From Micromonospora wenchangensis (GTDB lineage: Bacteria > Actinomycetota > Actinomycetes > Mycobacteriales > Micromonosporaceae), in contig NZ_MZMV01000069.1 in the NCBI RefSeq assembly GCF_002210435.1, forward strand, positions 1 to 34,072: a stretch of DNA of 34,072 nt, given 5' to 3'. Position numbers and translations under genes: made by a program. Positions 22,035-31,200 of this stretch are shown here, in pieces; position 1 is the first letter of the stretch, and every line of letters starts with the position of its first letter. The notes below the pieces were generated by a model. That model saw only the letters and a program-made list of their open reading frames with translations. It searched no databases and was not told where the DNA came from.

Positions 22035-23855
22035 GTGAGTTTTGTGGAAGCGCGGCGAGAGCAGATCGAGAACTTGATAAGCCTGATCGGAAAAGACCTA
22101 TCGCCTGCACTGGTTGACCGACTATGTCCAGCGCTCATTGATGTTGTGCGGCAGAAGCTCGGTCATGCCGCAGCCCTGCCGGACACAGTCCCGCCTGAGA
22201 TTCTTCATTATGTGCTGGAGGACGTAGGTCGTACCGCCAGAGAGAAAGTCTTTCAAGCGCTCACGGCTGGGTTATCCGCCCCTGAGAAGCTGATGCGATT
22301 GGCCGCATTTATTGAGTTGCTCAGCCCGAGCGACGATGAGGTAGTCGAGCACTTGGCGAAGTCTCGCTCATGTGAGTACCGTGCTAAAGAGGTATTCGCC
22401 GCCAGCGGACGAGCTGGGCAGCGACAACTCCGGGCAAGTTTATGGATGCCGAAGGTTTCCGATATCCGGACTGTTCGACGGCAGTCGCAAGAACTCGACG
22501 AGGACAAGCCGGAGCCCTCTCTCGTTGCGGCGATGCTTGGTGCGCTCCACGAATATTTCGGGTCCGATGAAAACATTGCGGCTTTGCGAGAACGGTTTTG
22601 CAATTCAGCTACTCAGAAACACCTAACATCCGTGGCCTCGCTCTATGGTGCGCGACCGAACGAAGTGTCTGGCGACGACGATAGGTTGCCAATTAGCAGA
22701 GTCGCGGACGGAAATATGCGCACCAAAGACTCAATGCTGCAGTTCATGCTCGTACTGACTCGGCCATTTTCGGCGCTGAAAAGCCTATTCGATCACAAGT
22801 ACGCCTTTTCGGCGGTCATTTTAACGGCGGGATGGCTATTTTCAGGATTCTCTTACCTATCGATCATATCGACCCCCTCAAGAACGGCAGAAGACCAAGA
22901 CTGGAGCACGTTGACTACAGTCGCCGTGCCAATGTTGATACTTTTCGTTGGCTTCACCGTGTTGCTGGTCATGAGAGATCGAAAGAAAGCCATTCTTTGC
23001 GTGGGATGGTCCACGCTAGCAGTAACGATTGCCGTGTTTGCCGTCAATTGGTACGAGGTTAAAGGGTACAGGGGGCAGATGTGGATTTTCGATCTTCCTG
23101 CAGGAAGTCAATACAAGCCCGGATACAGTTCTAACGATGGCCAGTATCGGAATAATGTAATCGCGCGATCCGAGGGGTATTGGCCGCTTATTGCAAAAGG
23201 ATTTGAAAAGGCTCGTTGCGGCTCCAGCATTTCCGCCGATAATGCCGTTATCGAAGCATGCCAGACGACCGACGATCGGCTGAACCTGGCCTTGGCGTCC
23301 CCGCACAGTGTCGCCGTTACCTCTTATGGAGACTTCCAGGTTGGCTATGGAGAATTCTATCTTGAGACGATTTTCCGAGCCCAGGACGATCCTTCGGTTG
23401 CTGCCTGCGGCTTGCGAGTATCGACAGATCACAAAGAGGACATATTTCATGTCAGAAAAGAGTACAGGAAGGAAAACCCGTTCCAGATTGATCCGAAAGA
23501 TTTTGGGCCCGAGTTGCTGAAATATGGGCCGGAATTGCTCAGTGTGTCAAAGGGGGACGGACGTGTTTTGATAAGCCGAGCGCCAAGTGTAGATATCCGT
23601 GTCGAGTTTCTTCCGGACGTGAACTACTCGCCGTTAATCCCTTGGTTTTGGCCGTATGTCGGTGCAACCAAACTGGCGGTGTATGGGTCGGATGCCGAAG
23701 TGAGATACTTCGTAAATGACCGCGAAGTAGCGCGATCGCAACGGACAAGGGGTCCTGTGGCGCTGGGCCTCGTAACTATGGTGGGCGGACCAGATCGTGG
23801 TGGATCGGCGGAGTGTATCTACGAGTCCTTCAAAGTTCGGGCCCTTGAAGGCTAG
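22035..23855 (+). CDS. Three-span membrane protein of unknown family
   Basis: 606 residues in three parts. The first 250 residues are soluble and helical. Three transmembrane helices follow at about 257-279, 293-313 and 319-339. The C-terminal 265 residues (340-606) then read as beta-rich. The C-terminal pattern (FYLETIFRAQDD, CGLRVSTD, KLAVYGSDAEVRYFVNDREV, GPVALGL, then IYESFKVR) resembles jelly-roll folds of the LamG/DUF1080 type, probably outside the cell; this is pattern inference only. The GTG at 22035 has GGAGG 9 bases upstream. GC content is well below the flanking genes, with TTA codons, indicating recent acquisition. It is divergent from the small gene at 21582 and ends 2 bases from the convergent gene at 23858. 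No function can be assigned. Confidence 0.75.
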   Translation: MSFVEARREQIENLISLIGKDLSPALVDRLCPALIDVVRQKLGHAAALPDTVPPEILHYVLEDVGRTAREKVFQALTAGLSAPEKLMRLAAFIELLSPSDDEVVEHLAKSRSCEYRAKEVFAASGRAGQRQLRASLWMPKVSDIRTVRRQSQELDEDKPEPSLVAAMLGALHEYFGSDENIAALRERFCNSATQKHLTSVASLYGARPNEVSGDDDRLPISRVADGNMRTKDSMLQFMLVLTRPFSALKSLFDHKYAFSAVILTAGWLFSGFSYLSIISTPSRTAEDQDWSTLTTVAVPMLILFVGFTVLLVMRDRKKAILCVGWSTLAVTIAVFAVNWYEVKGYRGQMWIFDLPAGSQYKPGYSSNDGQYRNNVIARSEGYWPLIAKGFEKARCGSSISADNAVIEACQTTDDRLNLALASPHSVAVTSYGDFQVGYGEFYLETIFRAQDDPSVAACGLRVSTDHKEDIFHVRKEYRKENPFQIDPKDFGPELLKYGPELLSVSKGDGRVLISRAPSVDIRVEFLPDVNYSPLIPWFWPYVGATKLAVYGSDAEVRYFVNDREVARSQRTRGPVALGLVTMVGGPDRGGSAECIYESFKVRALEG

Positions 23856-23857
23856 AC

Positions 23858-24172
23858 TCAACTTCTAACCGTGCTGGTTCCGTTTCGTGCTCTTGTCATC
23901 TGGCGTCGCAGCCCCTCCCGCTGCACGAAAATCTCCCGCCGATCCTTTGCCTGGCCCTTGCTGTCGAGCACGTATCCCGTCAGCCACACCCACCCCCAGT
24001 ACGTCGGCTTCGGGCAAACCTTGATGACTCGGAACCGGAACCCTCGGTCGCCCGCGAACTGGATGCTGGCGGCCTTGCCGATCTCCAGCACGTCACCTGG
24101 CTTGGGCATCGGCAGTTCGGGCGGGGAAGGCGGCTGCCCGTCGCTCCTGCCGGGTCTACCGTTCGCGTTCAT
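23858..24172 (-). CDS. Conserved element-associated hypothetical protein
   Basis: 104 residues. After a Pro-rich start, the core (GDVLEIGKAASIQFAGDRGF, RFRVIKVCP, YWGWVWLTGYVLDSKG, REIFVQREGL) reads as a small beta-barrel. I recall similar proteins in actinomycete integrative elements, with no known function. The ATG at 24172 lies inside the end of the preceding gene (17-base overlap), so the two are coupled. The stop is 2 bases from the convergent membrane-protein gene. Confidence 0.7.
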   Translation of the reverse strand: MNANGRPGRSDGQPPSPPELPMPKPGDVLEIGKAASIQFAGDRGFRFRVIKVCPKPTYWGWVWLTGYVLDSKGQAKDRREIFVQREGLRRQMTRARNGTSTVRS

Positions 24173-24356
24173 CGTGCTGACGGGTTGCCGTGCCTGTCGT
24201 GCTGCTGACTGTGTCCCGCTTCTTGTGGACGTCGGGCGGTGCTGTCCGCAGGGTCGACGCGCCGCACTCCGGGCACCACCGCTCCTTGATCTTGAAGCTG
24301 AAGAGCCCAGCCAAGAATCCCAACAAAATGGCGCTAACCAGCGCACCGAGCGTCAT
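24156..24356 (-). CDS. Small membrane protein with Cys-pair motif
   Basis: 66 residues. One N-terminal transmembrane helix (ALVSAILLGFLAGLFSF) is followed by KERWCPECGAS, a CxxC knuckle near residue 30, and a hydrophilic tail. The single CPECG pair could bind metal in a dimer. No named family. It overlaps the next gene by 17 bases; the pair is a recurrent small-gene duo of actinomycete elements, as far as I recall. Confidence 0.7.
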   Translation of the reverse strand: MTLGALVSAILLGFLAGLFSFKIKERWCPECGASTLRTAPPDVHKKRDTVSSTTGTATRQHDERER

Positions 24357-24385
24357 TGCGGTTCACCCTTCGCCTGTTTGAGGGT

Positions 24386-24427
24386 GGCTGCCGGACGGAC
24401 ACCGTTGCCGCGGGCCGTCCGGCAGCC
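24386..24427. terminator. Inverted repeat upstream of the 24156 gene
   Basis: Perfect 13-bp arms (GGCTGCCGGACGG at 24386-24398 and its complement at 24415-24427) with a 16-base loop. No gene ends here on either strand, so a regulatory or attenuator-like role before the minus-strand pair is as likely as termination. Confidence 0.45.
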
Positions 24428-24625
24428 CAAGGGAACCTCGTCACCGATCGGACAGACGTTGATACGTCATGGCCAAGCAATGGTCGGCCGTTCGTCCCGT
24501 CGTCGTGGACTTCCGGCCTGGGTGCCGTCCCCGGAGTCCACTGCAACGACCGCCTTTCGCACCTGGCGTCCGTCTTACCGAAGTTCCGCAATGACGGTAT
24601 GAGCAGGCCGCCGACGTCGTCCACG

Positions 24626-24871
24626 ATGTTGCGAAGTGTTGCGACGCTACTGGCTAAGTTGATCGATCGTGCAGCCGACGATGGGTTGGCGGGCCCGGTG
24701 CGTGATGTTCCATCGTTCGGTCAGCGAGTCGTGGTTCGGATGCGGTGGTCAGGTAGTAGGTTCGCCGAGGTCCGTTCGCTGGCGGCGACCAGTTCGGGTA
24801 CGCGGCCGTATAGAACGAGGAGCGGCAGGCCGCCGCCGAGTAGTTGCGGACACACCTATCGTTTGAACTAA
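24626..24871 (+). CDS. Possible small gene, perhaps decayed
   Basis: An 81-residue frame beginning LRSVATLLAKLIDRAADDGL has a helix and a following strand pattern (PSFGQRVVVRMRW) like small actinomycete proteins that accompany XRE cassettes, but the C-terminal third is low complexity. There is no ribosome binding site, and ATG 24599 is an alternative start. It lies 33 bases before the gene at 24905. The rest of 24428-24904 shows no other gene. It may be a remnant. Confidence 0.3.
   Translation: MLRSVATLLAKLIDRAADDGLAGPVRDVPSFGQRVVVRMRWSGSRFAEVRSLAATSSGTRPYRTRSGRPPPSSCGHTYRLN
24628..24645. promoter_or_regulatory. GTTGCG tandem site 1
   Basis: GTTGCGAAGTGTTGCGAC contains two GTTGCG copies 10 bases apart. 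The same GTTGCGNNNTGTTGCGAC arrangement occurs at 26839-26856 over the predicted start point of the regulator cassette, suggesting one regulator binds both. Confidence 0.5.
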
Positions 24872-24904
24872 GCAGACTTCAGGCTGGGAAGAGGGGCAGA
24901 CAAA

Positions 24905-25246
24905 GTGGATCGGCATGAGAAGAAGCAGCTCCGCGACCGCATCGGTGAACACCTGGATGTTTCCGGTACCCGCCTGAAGGACGACGAGGCGAGTTTCCTG
25001 GGCAACTTCGTCGACGAGTACGACGAGACGTACAGGGGTCGTACGGAGACCCGCACCACGAGCCGTGATAGCTGGAGTTCCGACGGGAAGTACACGCGGC
25101 GGGAGACGTTCACCGACACGTTCACCGACGACATCGGTATCCGCCAAGACTATGAGTACCAGGACGATGACGGTCAGAGCGGAGCGTCGTCGAACGAGAT
25201 CAGGGATGCCCGAGGGATCTTGAACTGGTTCAAAGACCGCTCATGA
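24905..25246 (+). CDS. Acidic hypothetical protein
   Basis: 113 residues, strongly acidic in the middle (NFVDEYDETY) with a Thr-rich segment (RRETFTDTFTDD) and a C-terminal helix ending LNWFKDRS. Codon use has high GC at third positions, as in real genes here, while other frames are poor. No family recognised. The GTG at 24905 has a weak AGGGGCAG upstream. Its stop is 18 bases from the convergent regulator gene at 25265; it may belong to the same regulatory cassette. Confidence 0.6.
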   Translation: MDRHEKKQLRDRIGEHLDVSGTRLKDDEASFLGNFVDEYDETYRGRTETRTTSRDSWSSDGKYTRRETFTDTFTDDIGIRQDYEYQDDDGQSGASSNEIRDARGILNWFKDRS

Positions 25247-25264
25247 CCGAGCGGCACAGGAACA

Positions 25265-26116
25265 CTAGCTCAGCTGCTCGATCGTGCGGCGGATGATCGC
25301 CCGTGCCTCGGGGCCGTACACAGCTGACACCTGGAGGCGGTCGAACATCCGGGCGTACAACTCGATCTCCTGGGGACGGGTGACCTCAATGCTCGCTGTG
25401 GGCGTCTCCAGGGCGACGAGCAGGTTGTCGAAGATCCAGAAGCCGGTAGAAGCGACCGCCGGGCGTTCGGTCATCAGGGGGACGATGCCCACCGAGACGT
25501 TCGGGAGGGACATCACCGCGAGCAGGCGGTCCAGCTGCCCGGCCTGGGTGGTGGCGTCCCCGAACCAGGTACACAGAGCCTGCTCTTCTAGCACCACTAC
25601 GAACCGCTTGCCCCGCTGGTAGAGCACCCGCTGACGTTCCATCCGCACCGCCACGGCCTCGTCCAGGTCGTTGGGTGTCTCCAGGAAATCGATCCAGAAC
25701 GACAGCATCGCCGCTGTGTAGTCGGCGGTCTGGAAGAGCCCAGGGATGGCGTTGTGTTCGTAGATCCGGAACACCGACGTCTGCTCGTACAGGGCGAGGG
25801 TATGCGCGCCGAGTACTCGCTTCATGCCCGTACGGCTCTGACGCCGGAACTCCAGGTACGCCGACTCCACTGCCCGCAGCGTGGCGGTCAGGTCCGGGAT
25901 CTGGTCCTCTGCGTTGCAGGCCCGGCACCAGGCGCGGATGTCGTTGTCGGTCGGCGGCTGGACGCCATGCTCGATTTTGCTGACCCGCGTAAAGTGCTGG
26001 CCGGTCAAGGCCGCCAGCGCCCGCCCCGTGAGCCCTGCTTCCTTGCGCAGCTCACGGAGGCGGACGCCGAGAGCCTCCTGGCCCTGGCGGGCAGCGCTAG
26101 ACGGGTTGGTAGTCAC
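25265..26116 (-). CDS. XRE-family regulator with DUF5753 domain
   Basis: 283 residues. The N-terminal helix-turn-helix (about 15-70) includes LRELRKEAGLTGRALAALTG and HFTRVSKIEHG. The long C-terminal DUF5753 domain begins around residue 95 (LYEQTSVFRIYEHNAIPGLF) and contains the recurring LQTADY-like and RQRVL segments. This is the WhiJ-like group of actinomycete regulators, which exist in many paralogous cassettes with small partner genes. The GTG at 26116 starts 20 bases inside the DUF6879 gene, so translation is coupled. It likely represses its own operon via the GTTGCG tandem site at 26839-26856, an inference from position. Confidence 0.88.
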   Translation of the reverse strand: MTTNPSSAARQGQEALGVRLRELRKEAGLTGRALAALTGQHFTRVSKIEHGVQPPTDNDIRAWCRACNAEDQIPDLTATLRAVESAYLEFRRQSRTGMKRVLGAHTLALYEQTSVFRIYEHNAIPGLFQTADYTAAMLSFWIDFLETPNDLDEAVAVRMERQRVLYQRGKRFVVVLEEQALCTWFGDATTQAGQLDRLLAVMSLPNVSVGIVPLMTERPAVASTGFWIFDNLLVALETPTASIEVTRPQEIELYARMFDRLQVSAVYGPEARAIIRRTIEQLS

Positions 26117-26615
26117 GGTGCGGGATGGCCAACTTCCACACGTCCTCGAACGCCGACCGGCACAGCCGCAGATCGTGGGGATCGGTGGACGCCACCCGGT
26201 CCACCGCCAGGCCGTTGCCCGCGTAGATGAGGAAGACCGCCAGCCGGTCGTCGAACAAGTAGTAGTCGTTCCCCGGCAGTGCAAGAGACGACACCAGCCG
26301 ACGCGGCACCCAGCGGATGTCCTCGCCAGCGTCCACCATTGGCTCGGCGATGCTGTACGACCAGCGCTGATAGTCGCTGAGTGGTTCAGACACGATGCGG
26401 GCGCGGCGTACCGACCGACCTGCCTTGACATGCTCGCGCAGGTTTTCGCACCAGTCCTGCAGCCACGCCAGGTCATCCGGCTCGCCGGCGGCCCACTTCG
26501 CCATGTAGGGCAGTTCGACCGCGGTGCCGTAGGCGTCGCGGGTCTCCAGGTGGACGGCGTCGCGCTCGAAGGTCACGAGCAGCCGCTCGAACTCGCCCTC
26601 ACTGATCGAGGCCAC
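26097..26615 (-). CDS. DUF6879 family protein
   Basis: 172 residues matching the DUF6879 pattern: an N-terminal FERDAVHLETRDAYG segment, AGEPDDLAWLQDW in the middle, SVRRARIVSEPLSDYQRW, GEDIRWVPR, then the NDYYLFDDRLAVFLIY strand pair. These proteins accompany XRE/DUF5753 regulators in actinomycetes; no biochemical activity is established. The GTG at 26615 overlaps the preceding gene by 17 bases and its end overlaps the regulator by 20 bases, giving a three-gene coupled operon. It may act as a partner or toxin-like target of the regulator by analogy with DUF397 cassettes. Confidence 0.85.
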   Translation of the reverse strand: MASISEGEFERLLVTFERDAVHLETRDAYGTAVELPYMAKWAAGEPDDLAWLQDWCENLREHVKAGRSVRRARIVSEPLSDYQRWSYSIAEPMVDAGEDIRWVPRRLVSSLALPGNDYYLFDDRLAVFLIYAGNGLAVDRVASTDPHDLRLCRSAFEDVWKLAIPHRDYQPV

Positions 26616-26817
26616 GGTCCTCCTGCCTGAAGAACTGGAGCATCCGGTCCGGGATCTCCACGCAGGACTCACCCTCCGGGATGCTCATCTGTGCCAACAC
26701 CGCCGGGTCCGACACCACCCAACCCTGCACCACCCAGCTGTCCCGGTCGGTGCGGTACACCGTGGGCGAGCCGGTCGGGTTCGACTCCGGATCCTTGCCG
26801 ATCAACGTTAGGCGCAT
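26599..26817 (-). CDS. Small conserved partner of the DUF6879/XRE cassette
   Basis: 72 residues (RLTLIGKDPESNPTGSPTVY, SWVVQGWVVSDP, CVEIPDRMLQFF), a compact beta-rich protein seen next to DUF6879 genes in actinomycetes, function unknown. The ATG at 26817 has AGGGAG 8 bases upstream. It is first in the operon, about 38 bases downstream of the predicted transcription start. Confidence 0.8.
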   Translation of the reverse strand: MRLTLIGKDPESNPTGSPTVYRTDRDSWVVQGWVVSDPAVLAQMSIPEGESCVEIPDRMLQFFRQEDRGLDQ

Positions 26818-26838
26818 GTTCCACTCCCTGTCCTGCTG

Positions 26839-26891
26839 GTTGCGGGATGTTGCGACGGGGCCATCCTGAGGGCGGGGAGGAGGGACGTCAA
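26839..26891 (-). promoter_or_regulatory. Cassette promoter with overlapping GTTGCG operator
   Basis: On the minus strand TTGACG (26886-26891) and AGGATG (26862-26867) are 18 bases apart, predicting a start near 26855. The tandem site GTTGCGGGATGTTGCGAC (26839-26856 on the + strand) covers that start, the classical position for repression, and repeats the site at 24628-24645. Confidence 0.5.
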
Positions 26892-27127
26892 GGAGTGCCG
26901 AAGAGATTACGGATGGTGAAGGACCTGCGGGCTGTAGCATCTACTTCGGTTGAATCCACGGAATGCTAAACCGGCAATCGCGGTATCCGCATTGTGGCCC
27001 ATCGAAATAGATGACCTCTAGCATGATGCGCCTAAAAGGGAAGGCTGAGGCAGCCAGGCCGAACTACTTAGAGGTATTTGGGGCACGGCAGTATGCGCCG
27101 CGCAGAGCTTGCATAGCTTTGGTGTGT
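26892..27127. other. Gap without a recognised gene
   Basis: Between the cassette promoter and the stop of the nuclease gene. Short frames are unconvincing; no clear hairpin was found. Base composition falls toward the AT-richer cargo here. Confidence 0.4.
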
Positions 27128-28042
27128 CTAGCTGAGCAGGGCATAAGCGCTGACATAGACATCCCCGGTCCTGGCGGCGTGCTGACGTTTGCGCTGGATT
27201 AGGTCAGGAAGACTGATTCTCTCCTCAATCACCGCACTAAGGTCCTCGCCGCTCATCAGGATCATAACGGGTCGACCTCTAGAGTGAAGCTCAACGGCGC
27301 TATCTTGAAAGCCGTTCATCGAAAGGAACAGGCCAAGCGTGTTGTCGAGTTTTCTGCTTACCTTCATAGCGAATGCGTCCAGATCCGAAGGCGGCGTCTT
27401 TGCATCCCGCCACTTCGCCTCGAGGATGAACTCGCCTTCAAAGGTGAACGCGCCATCGATCTGCTCGCCAAAGATGCGAAACGGGGCCTTGGCGTCGATG
27501 TCGAAGAGTGCGAATAGGCTGTTGAGAAACCCCTCCAGAGCGTAGCCGCGCTTCTGAGCGGGCAGTGTAACTATCTCGTAGAACTGCGTTCGCAACTCCT
27601 GGAGCTTGTCACTGATAGCGCGCTGCATCTCGGCCTGTACTCGTTCGGCCTCACGACGACGAGCCGCTTCTTCTTTCTCGTTGCGAAGGCGCTGGTATGG
27701 CGCGGCCAGACGGCGTAGACTTTCAACGGCCGCAACAGCGTCGGCGTACTTTCTGGCTCCGTCCTCAAGTCGCTTGAGATGGCTCGGGTCCGTCATGTCA
27801 GCCGTTGCCAGGATCAGACTCAAGAGGTCATCGAAGTAGCGGTGTTGGTCGGCCGCCATGGCGTCTACTAGCTGCGCAACGATTGCCCGCTTGTAGTCAG
27901 TCCAGTCAAGGTGGGCGACCAAGCCAGCCCTGCCGAAACAGGAAGTCAGGAAGCTACGCAAGTCCTTCTTGTACCAGAAGACGAGCACCAACGCTTCCTT
28001 GAGCGGGTGCAATACTGCAGGGTTGATGCGTTGCGCTGTCAT
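27128..28042 (-). CDS. PD-(D/E)XK nuclease with helical N-terminal domain
   Basis: 304 residues. Residues 10-115 form a helical domain (HPLKEALVLVFWYKKDLR, HLDWTDYKRAIVAQLVD), then a charged coiled coil (about 112-150, RRREAERVQAEMQ). The nuclease core (about 160-270) carries the full restriction-endonuclease signature: Glu170 in RGYALEGFLN, Asp196 in EQIDGAF, and Glu208-Ala-Lys210 in FILEAKW. This is the Mrr-like pattern of DNA-cleaving enzymes. The ATG at 28042 has no ribosome binding site, but a good promoter ends 7 bases upstream, so the mRNA is probably leaderless. It is divergent from the STAND gene, 228 bases apart. By context it is an anti-phage nuclease, alone or with that partner. 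No methyltransferase is adjacent. Confidence 0.75.
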   Translation of the reverse strand: MTAQRINPAVLHPLKEALVLVFWYKKDLRSFLTSCFGRAGLVAHLDWTDYKRAIVAQLVDAMAADQHRYFDDLLSLILATADMTDPSHLKRLEDGARKYADAVAAVESLRRLAAPYQRLRNEKEEAARRREAERVQAEMQRAISDKLQELRTQFYEIVTLPAQKRGYALEGFLNSLFALFDIDAKAPFRIFGEQIDGAFTFEGEFILEAKWRDAKTPPSDLDAFAMKVSRKLDNTLGLFLSMNGFQDSAVELHSRGRPVMILMSGEDLSAVIEERISLPDLIQRKRQHAARTGDVYVSAYALLS

Positions 28043-28049
28043 GCAAATC

Positions 28050-28078
28050 AGTGTACTAAACAGTTACGGCGATGTCAC
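28050..28078 (-). promoter_or_regulatory. Promoter of the nuclease gene (leaderless)
   Basis: On the minus strand GTGACA (28073-28078) and TACACT (28050-28055) are 17 bases apart. The expected start is within about two bases of the ATG at 28042, implying a leaderless transcript. Confidence 0.55.
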
Positions 28079-28162
28079 TCTGGGCAACCTTGCCTTAATT
28101 TGGCAACGGGAAGGGTCAGGCATCCTTGCGATGAGGCCAGCTCATTCACTTCCCAGAGATGT

Positions 28163-28192
28163 TTGACAAATGTTGCTGTGTTCCCACAATAT
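28163..28192 (+). promoter_or_regulatory. Promoter of the STAND NTPase gene
   Basis: A consensus TTGACA (28163-28168) and CAATAT (28187-28192) are 18 bases apart, giving a leader of about 70 bases before the ATG at 28271. Confidence 0.55.
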
Positions 28193-28270
28193 AGATGCTA
28201 TGAGTTCCACTTGCCCGAGGCCATCTGCACGACGCTTGTACTCTGCTTGGATTGAATCGGAGACCGGAGC

Positions 28271-31200
28271 ATGAGTCCGCGACCTGGCGGCGAGACTGAC
28301 AAGTTCGGCAACCGATACGAAGGCGCTTGGACGGTACGGCATGTCCTGCGGGTTTTATCGGGGGCTGGAACGTCTATCACAGTCGAAGATATCGACGAGT
28401 TCGCGGAAGGCGCGGAGTTTACTTTTAGCGATGGCAGGTCGATACAAGTCCACCAGGTGAAGCGTCAGAACCGTAACGCGAACAGCTGGACTCCCAAGTC
28501 ATTGCAGGAAAAGGGTATCTGGGAAAACGCGCGCAAGCATGTCAGCGCTGGTCGCAGGTTCCACTTCGTCTCCATAATTCCTGCGCGCCCAATTCAAGAG
28601 CTGGCTGATAGGGCTCGGCGCTCGTCCGACCTAGATTCGTTTACCAAGAATTTTCTAAGTGACGAGCTGAAAGAATCTTTCGATCAGCTTGCCTCTACTG
28701 ATATCTTCGGATCGCCCGAGGCGGCATGGACTATTCTTCGGGGATTTTGGATCGAGTGGCATGACGAGCGAAGCCTCAATGACATAAACGCTGTAATTGC
28801 AGACATGCTTCTGGAGGGTGCGGCAGGCCGATTGGCTGCAGTTGGTTTAGGGGACTTTGTTCAGCAGAATCTAGGAGTCCGACTAGATGCTGCGGCTATT
28901 GAGGCAGGCTTGTCTGAGTACGGACTACGGCGCGCTCAACAAGTGCGAACGGCGACGATCGCCGAACATGCCGCTGCCATCACGGCGGGTTGGATCGCCG
29001 GAATTGAACGCGAACTCATCAAGCCGATCATTCCCCGGAGTGAGGCGGCTAGGCTTGTTGAGCTATTGGAGGGCGAGGACCAACTACTACTCCTTACAGG
29101 AGACGCAGGTTACGGCAAGAGTGCCGTCCTTCACGAGTTGGCCGGTGAGCTGATCACCAAGGATGTGGCAGTTCTTGGCTTCCGCCTCGATCGCCTTGAG
29201 GCTTTCTCATCAACGGCCGAACTCGGTGAGAAGCTTGGGCTGACAGTCTCGCCGGTGACCGCGCTCTCGGTCGTAGCGGGCCAACGCCCGTCCGTACTCG
29301 TAATAGATCAGCTTGACGCCGTCAGTCTCGCCTCAGGGCGGATGCCGCGCAGCTTTGACGCCATTGCAAACACGATTAGAGAGGCTGCCGCTTTCCCGAA
29401 GATGCGGATCGTGCTTGCGTGTAGAAGGTTTGACGTTGAGAATGACCACCGTATTCGGGAATTGGTTACTGGCGAGCGGTCAGTACGAGTAGAGCTAGAA
29501 ATGCTCTCCGAGCCGCAAGTTGCAGACGCCGTTCACGCGATGGGGATTGATCCAGCTTCTCTCGGCCAACGACAAGTAGATCTACTCCGATCACCGCTGC
29601 ACCTCGTGCTATTGCAGAGTATTGCCGATCAATCCGGAGTTCTGTCCTTTCAGACTCCGAACGGTCTTTTTGATGCTTTCTGGGATCGCAAAGTGATTGC
29701 CTGTTTGCATCGTCGTGAAGGCACGCGCTTCGCGCAGGTCGCTAGAACCGTTGCGAGCGCGATGAGTTCGCGGCAGCGGCTTTGGATAGATGTCTCGACC
29801 CTTGACCATGACGATCTAACTGTCGATGCCGGTGTGCTGGTGTCGGAACATGTTTTGGTTAGGGACGGCCAGCGGATCGCCTTCTTCCATGAGGCGTTTT
29901 TCGGGTATGTCTTTACTCGGGCGTGGATTAGTCAACGGCAAAGCATCGTCGAGTTCCTCCTCGCTGGGGAACAGGAGCTATTCCGGCGATCTCAAGTTCG
30001 TCAGATTCTTAGTCATCTCAGGGCATCAGATCTGGGGAGATTCGTAGAAGAGGTTGAGGGCCTGCTCATGCATGAGCAGGTTAGATTCCACATCAAAGAA
30101 GTGGTGCTCGGCATCGTTCACTCGCTTTCGGAACCGTCTAGTGCTGACTGGGACATGATGAACCGAGTCCTTGACGCCAACCCGCCATTCGAAAGTCGAG
30201 TGTGGTTGTCCCTGCGCACCTTGCCTTGGTTCGATCGCCTTGACGCCGAGGGGATGTTCGAGGAATGGCTCGCTAGTGGCGATGAGCGAGTCCAGGACAA
30301 CGCGCTGCATGTGGCGCTCGGTGGGATAAAGGAAAGGCCAGAGCGAATGGCGGAACTTCTCGCGCCACACGCGGGACGTCAAAGGTACGCCAACTGGCTG
30401 CTCTGGACCGTACGTTTTGCAAACGTTCACGAAAGCCGCCCACTCTTCGATCTCCTCCTCGATGCCATCCGTACTGGCAAGCTACAAGATTATGGCCACG
30501 ACCTGTGGATGTTTACCTACGACCTGGCGGAGCATCAGCCTGCATGGGCGGCGGAACTGCTTGTCGCGCACCTAGCTTTGCGGCCGAATGCTTTGGCTGT
30601 AGATGAGTCCGGAAGGGTAGCGCTCCTCCTTGACGGCGACGACGCGCTGATCAGACTAACGACAGGGGCTGCAAAGGGTGCTCCGCGGGTCTTCTGTGAG
30701 TTAATCACACCCTACTTATTGTCCGTAATGCGCCTGACGGAACGACCGTGGGCGGAGCATCTCCTTGCAGATGCACACTTCGGCTATCGAGTTCCTCACG
30801 ACAGCTTCCATGAGCTTGAGGACGCGGTGCTTTTTGGTGCGGCCAGCGCTCTTCGAAGCTTCGCCGGGAATGACCCAGCGGCTGCCCGGCCCTTGCTGGA
30901 GAAGTTGGCAGCAGACCAGCATGAGGCGGCGCAATGGCTATTGTATGAAGGTCTGAGAGGTGCGGCGGCTTCACACTATGCGGATTGGGCGGGTAGTCTT
31001 CTTCTGGAGGGCTCTACCCGTTTCCTAAGCGGTTACATGTCCAATGGTGTCTGGACAACCCGTCAACTCATAGAGGCTATTACTCCTCACTTGTCCCCCG
31101 AACTGTTTAGCCGTTTGGAGAGCGAGGTGGTCGCTCTCCGGTTCTCGTGGGAGAGGAGGAACCCCGGTTGGTACGTCTTTTGTCTCCTGTCTGCTATGGG

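Noticed and set aside
24356..24871. A 171-residue + strand frame over 24356-24871
   Set aside because: Its first half has no coding character; only the part after 24599-24626 was kept, at low confidence.
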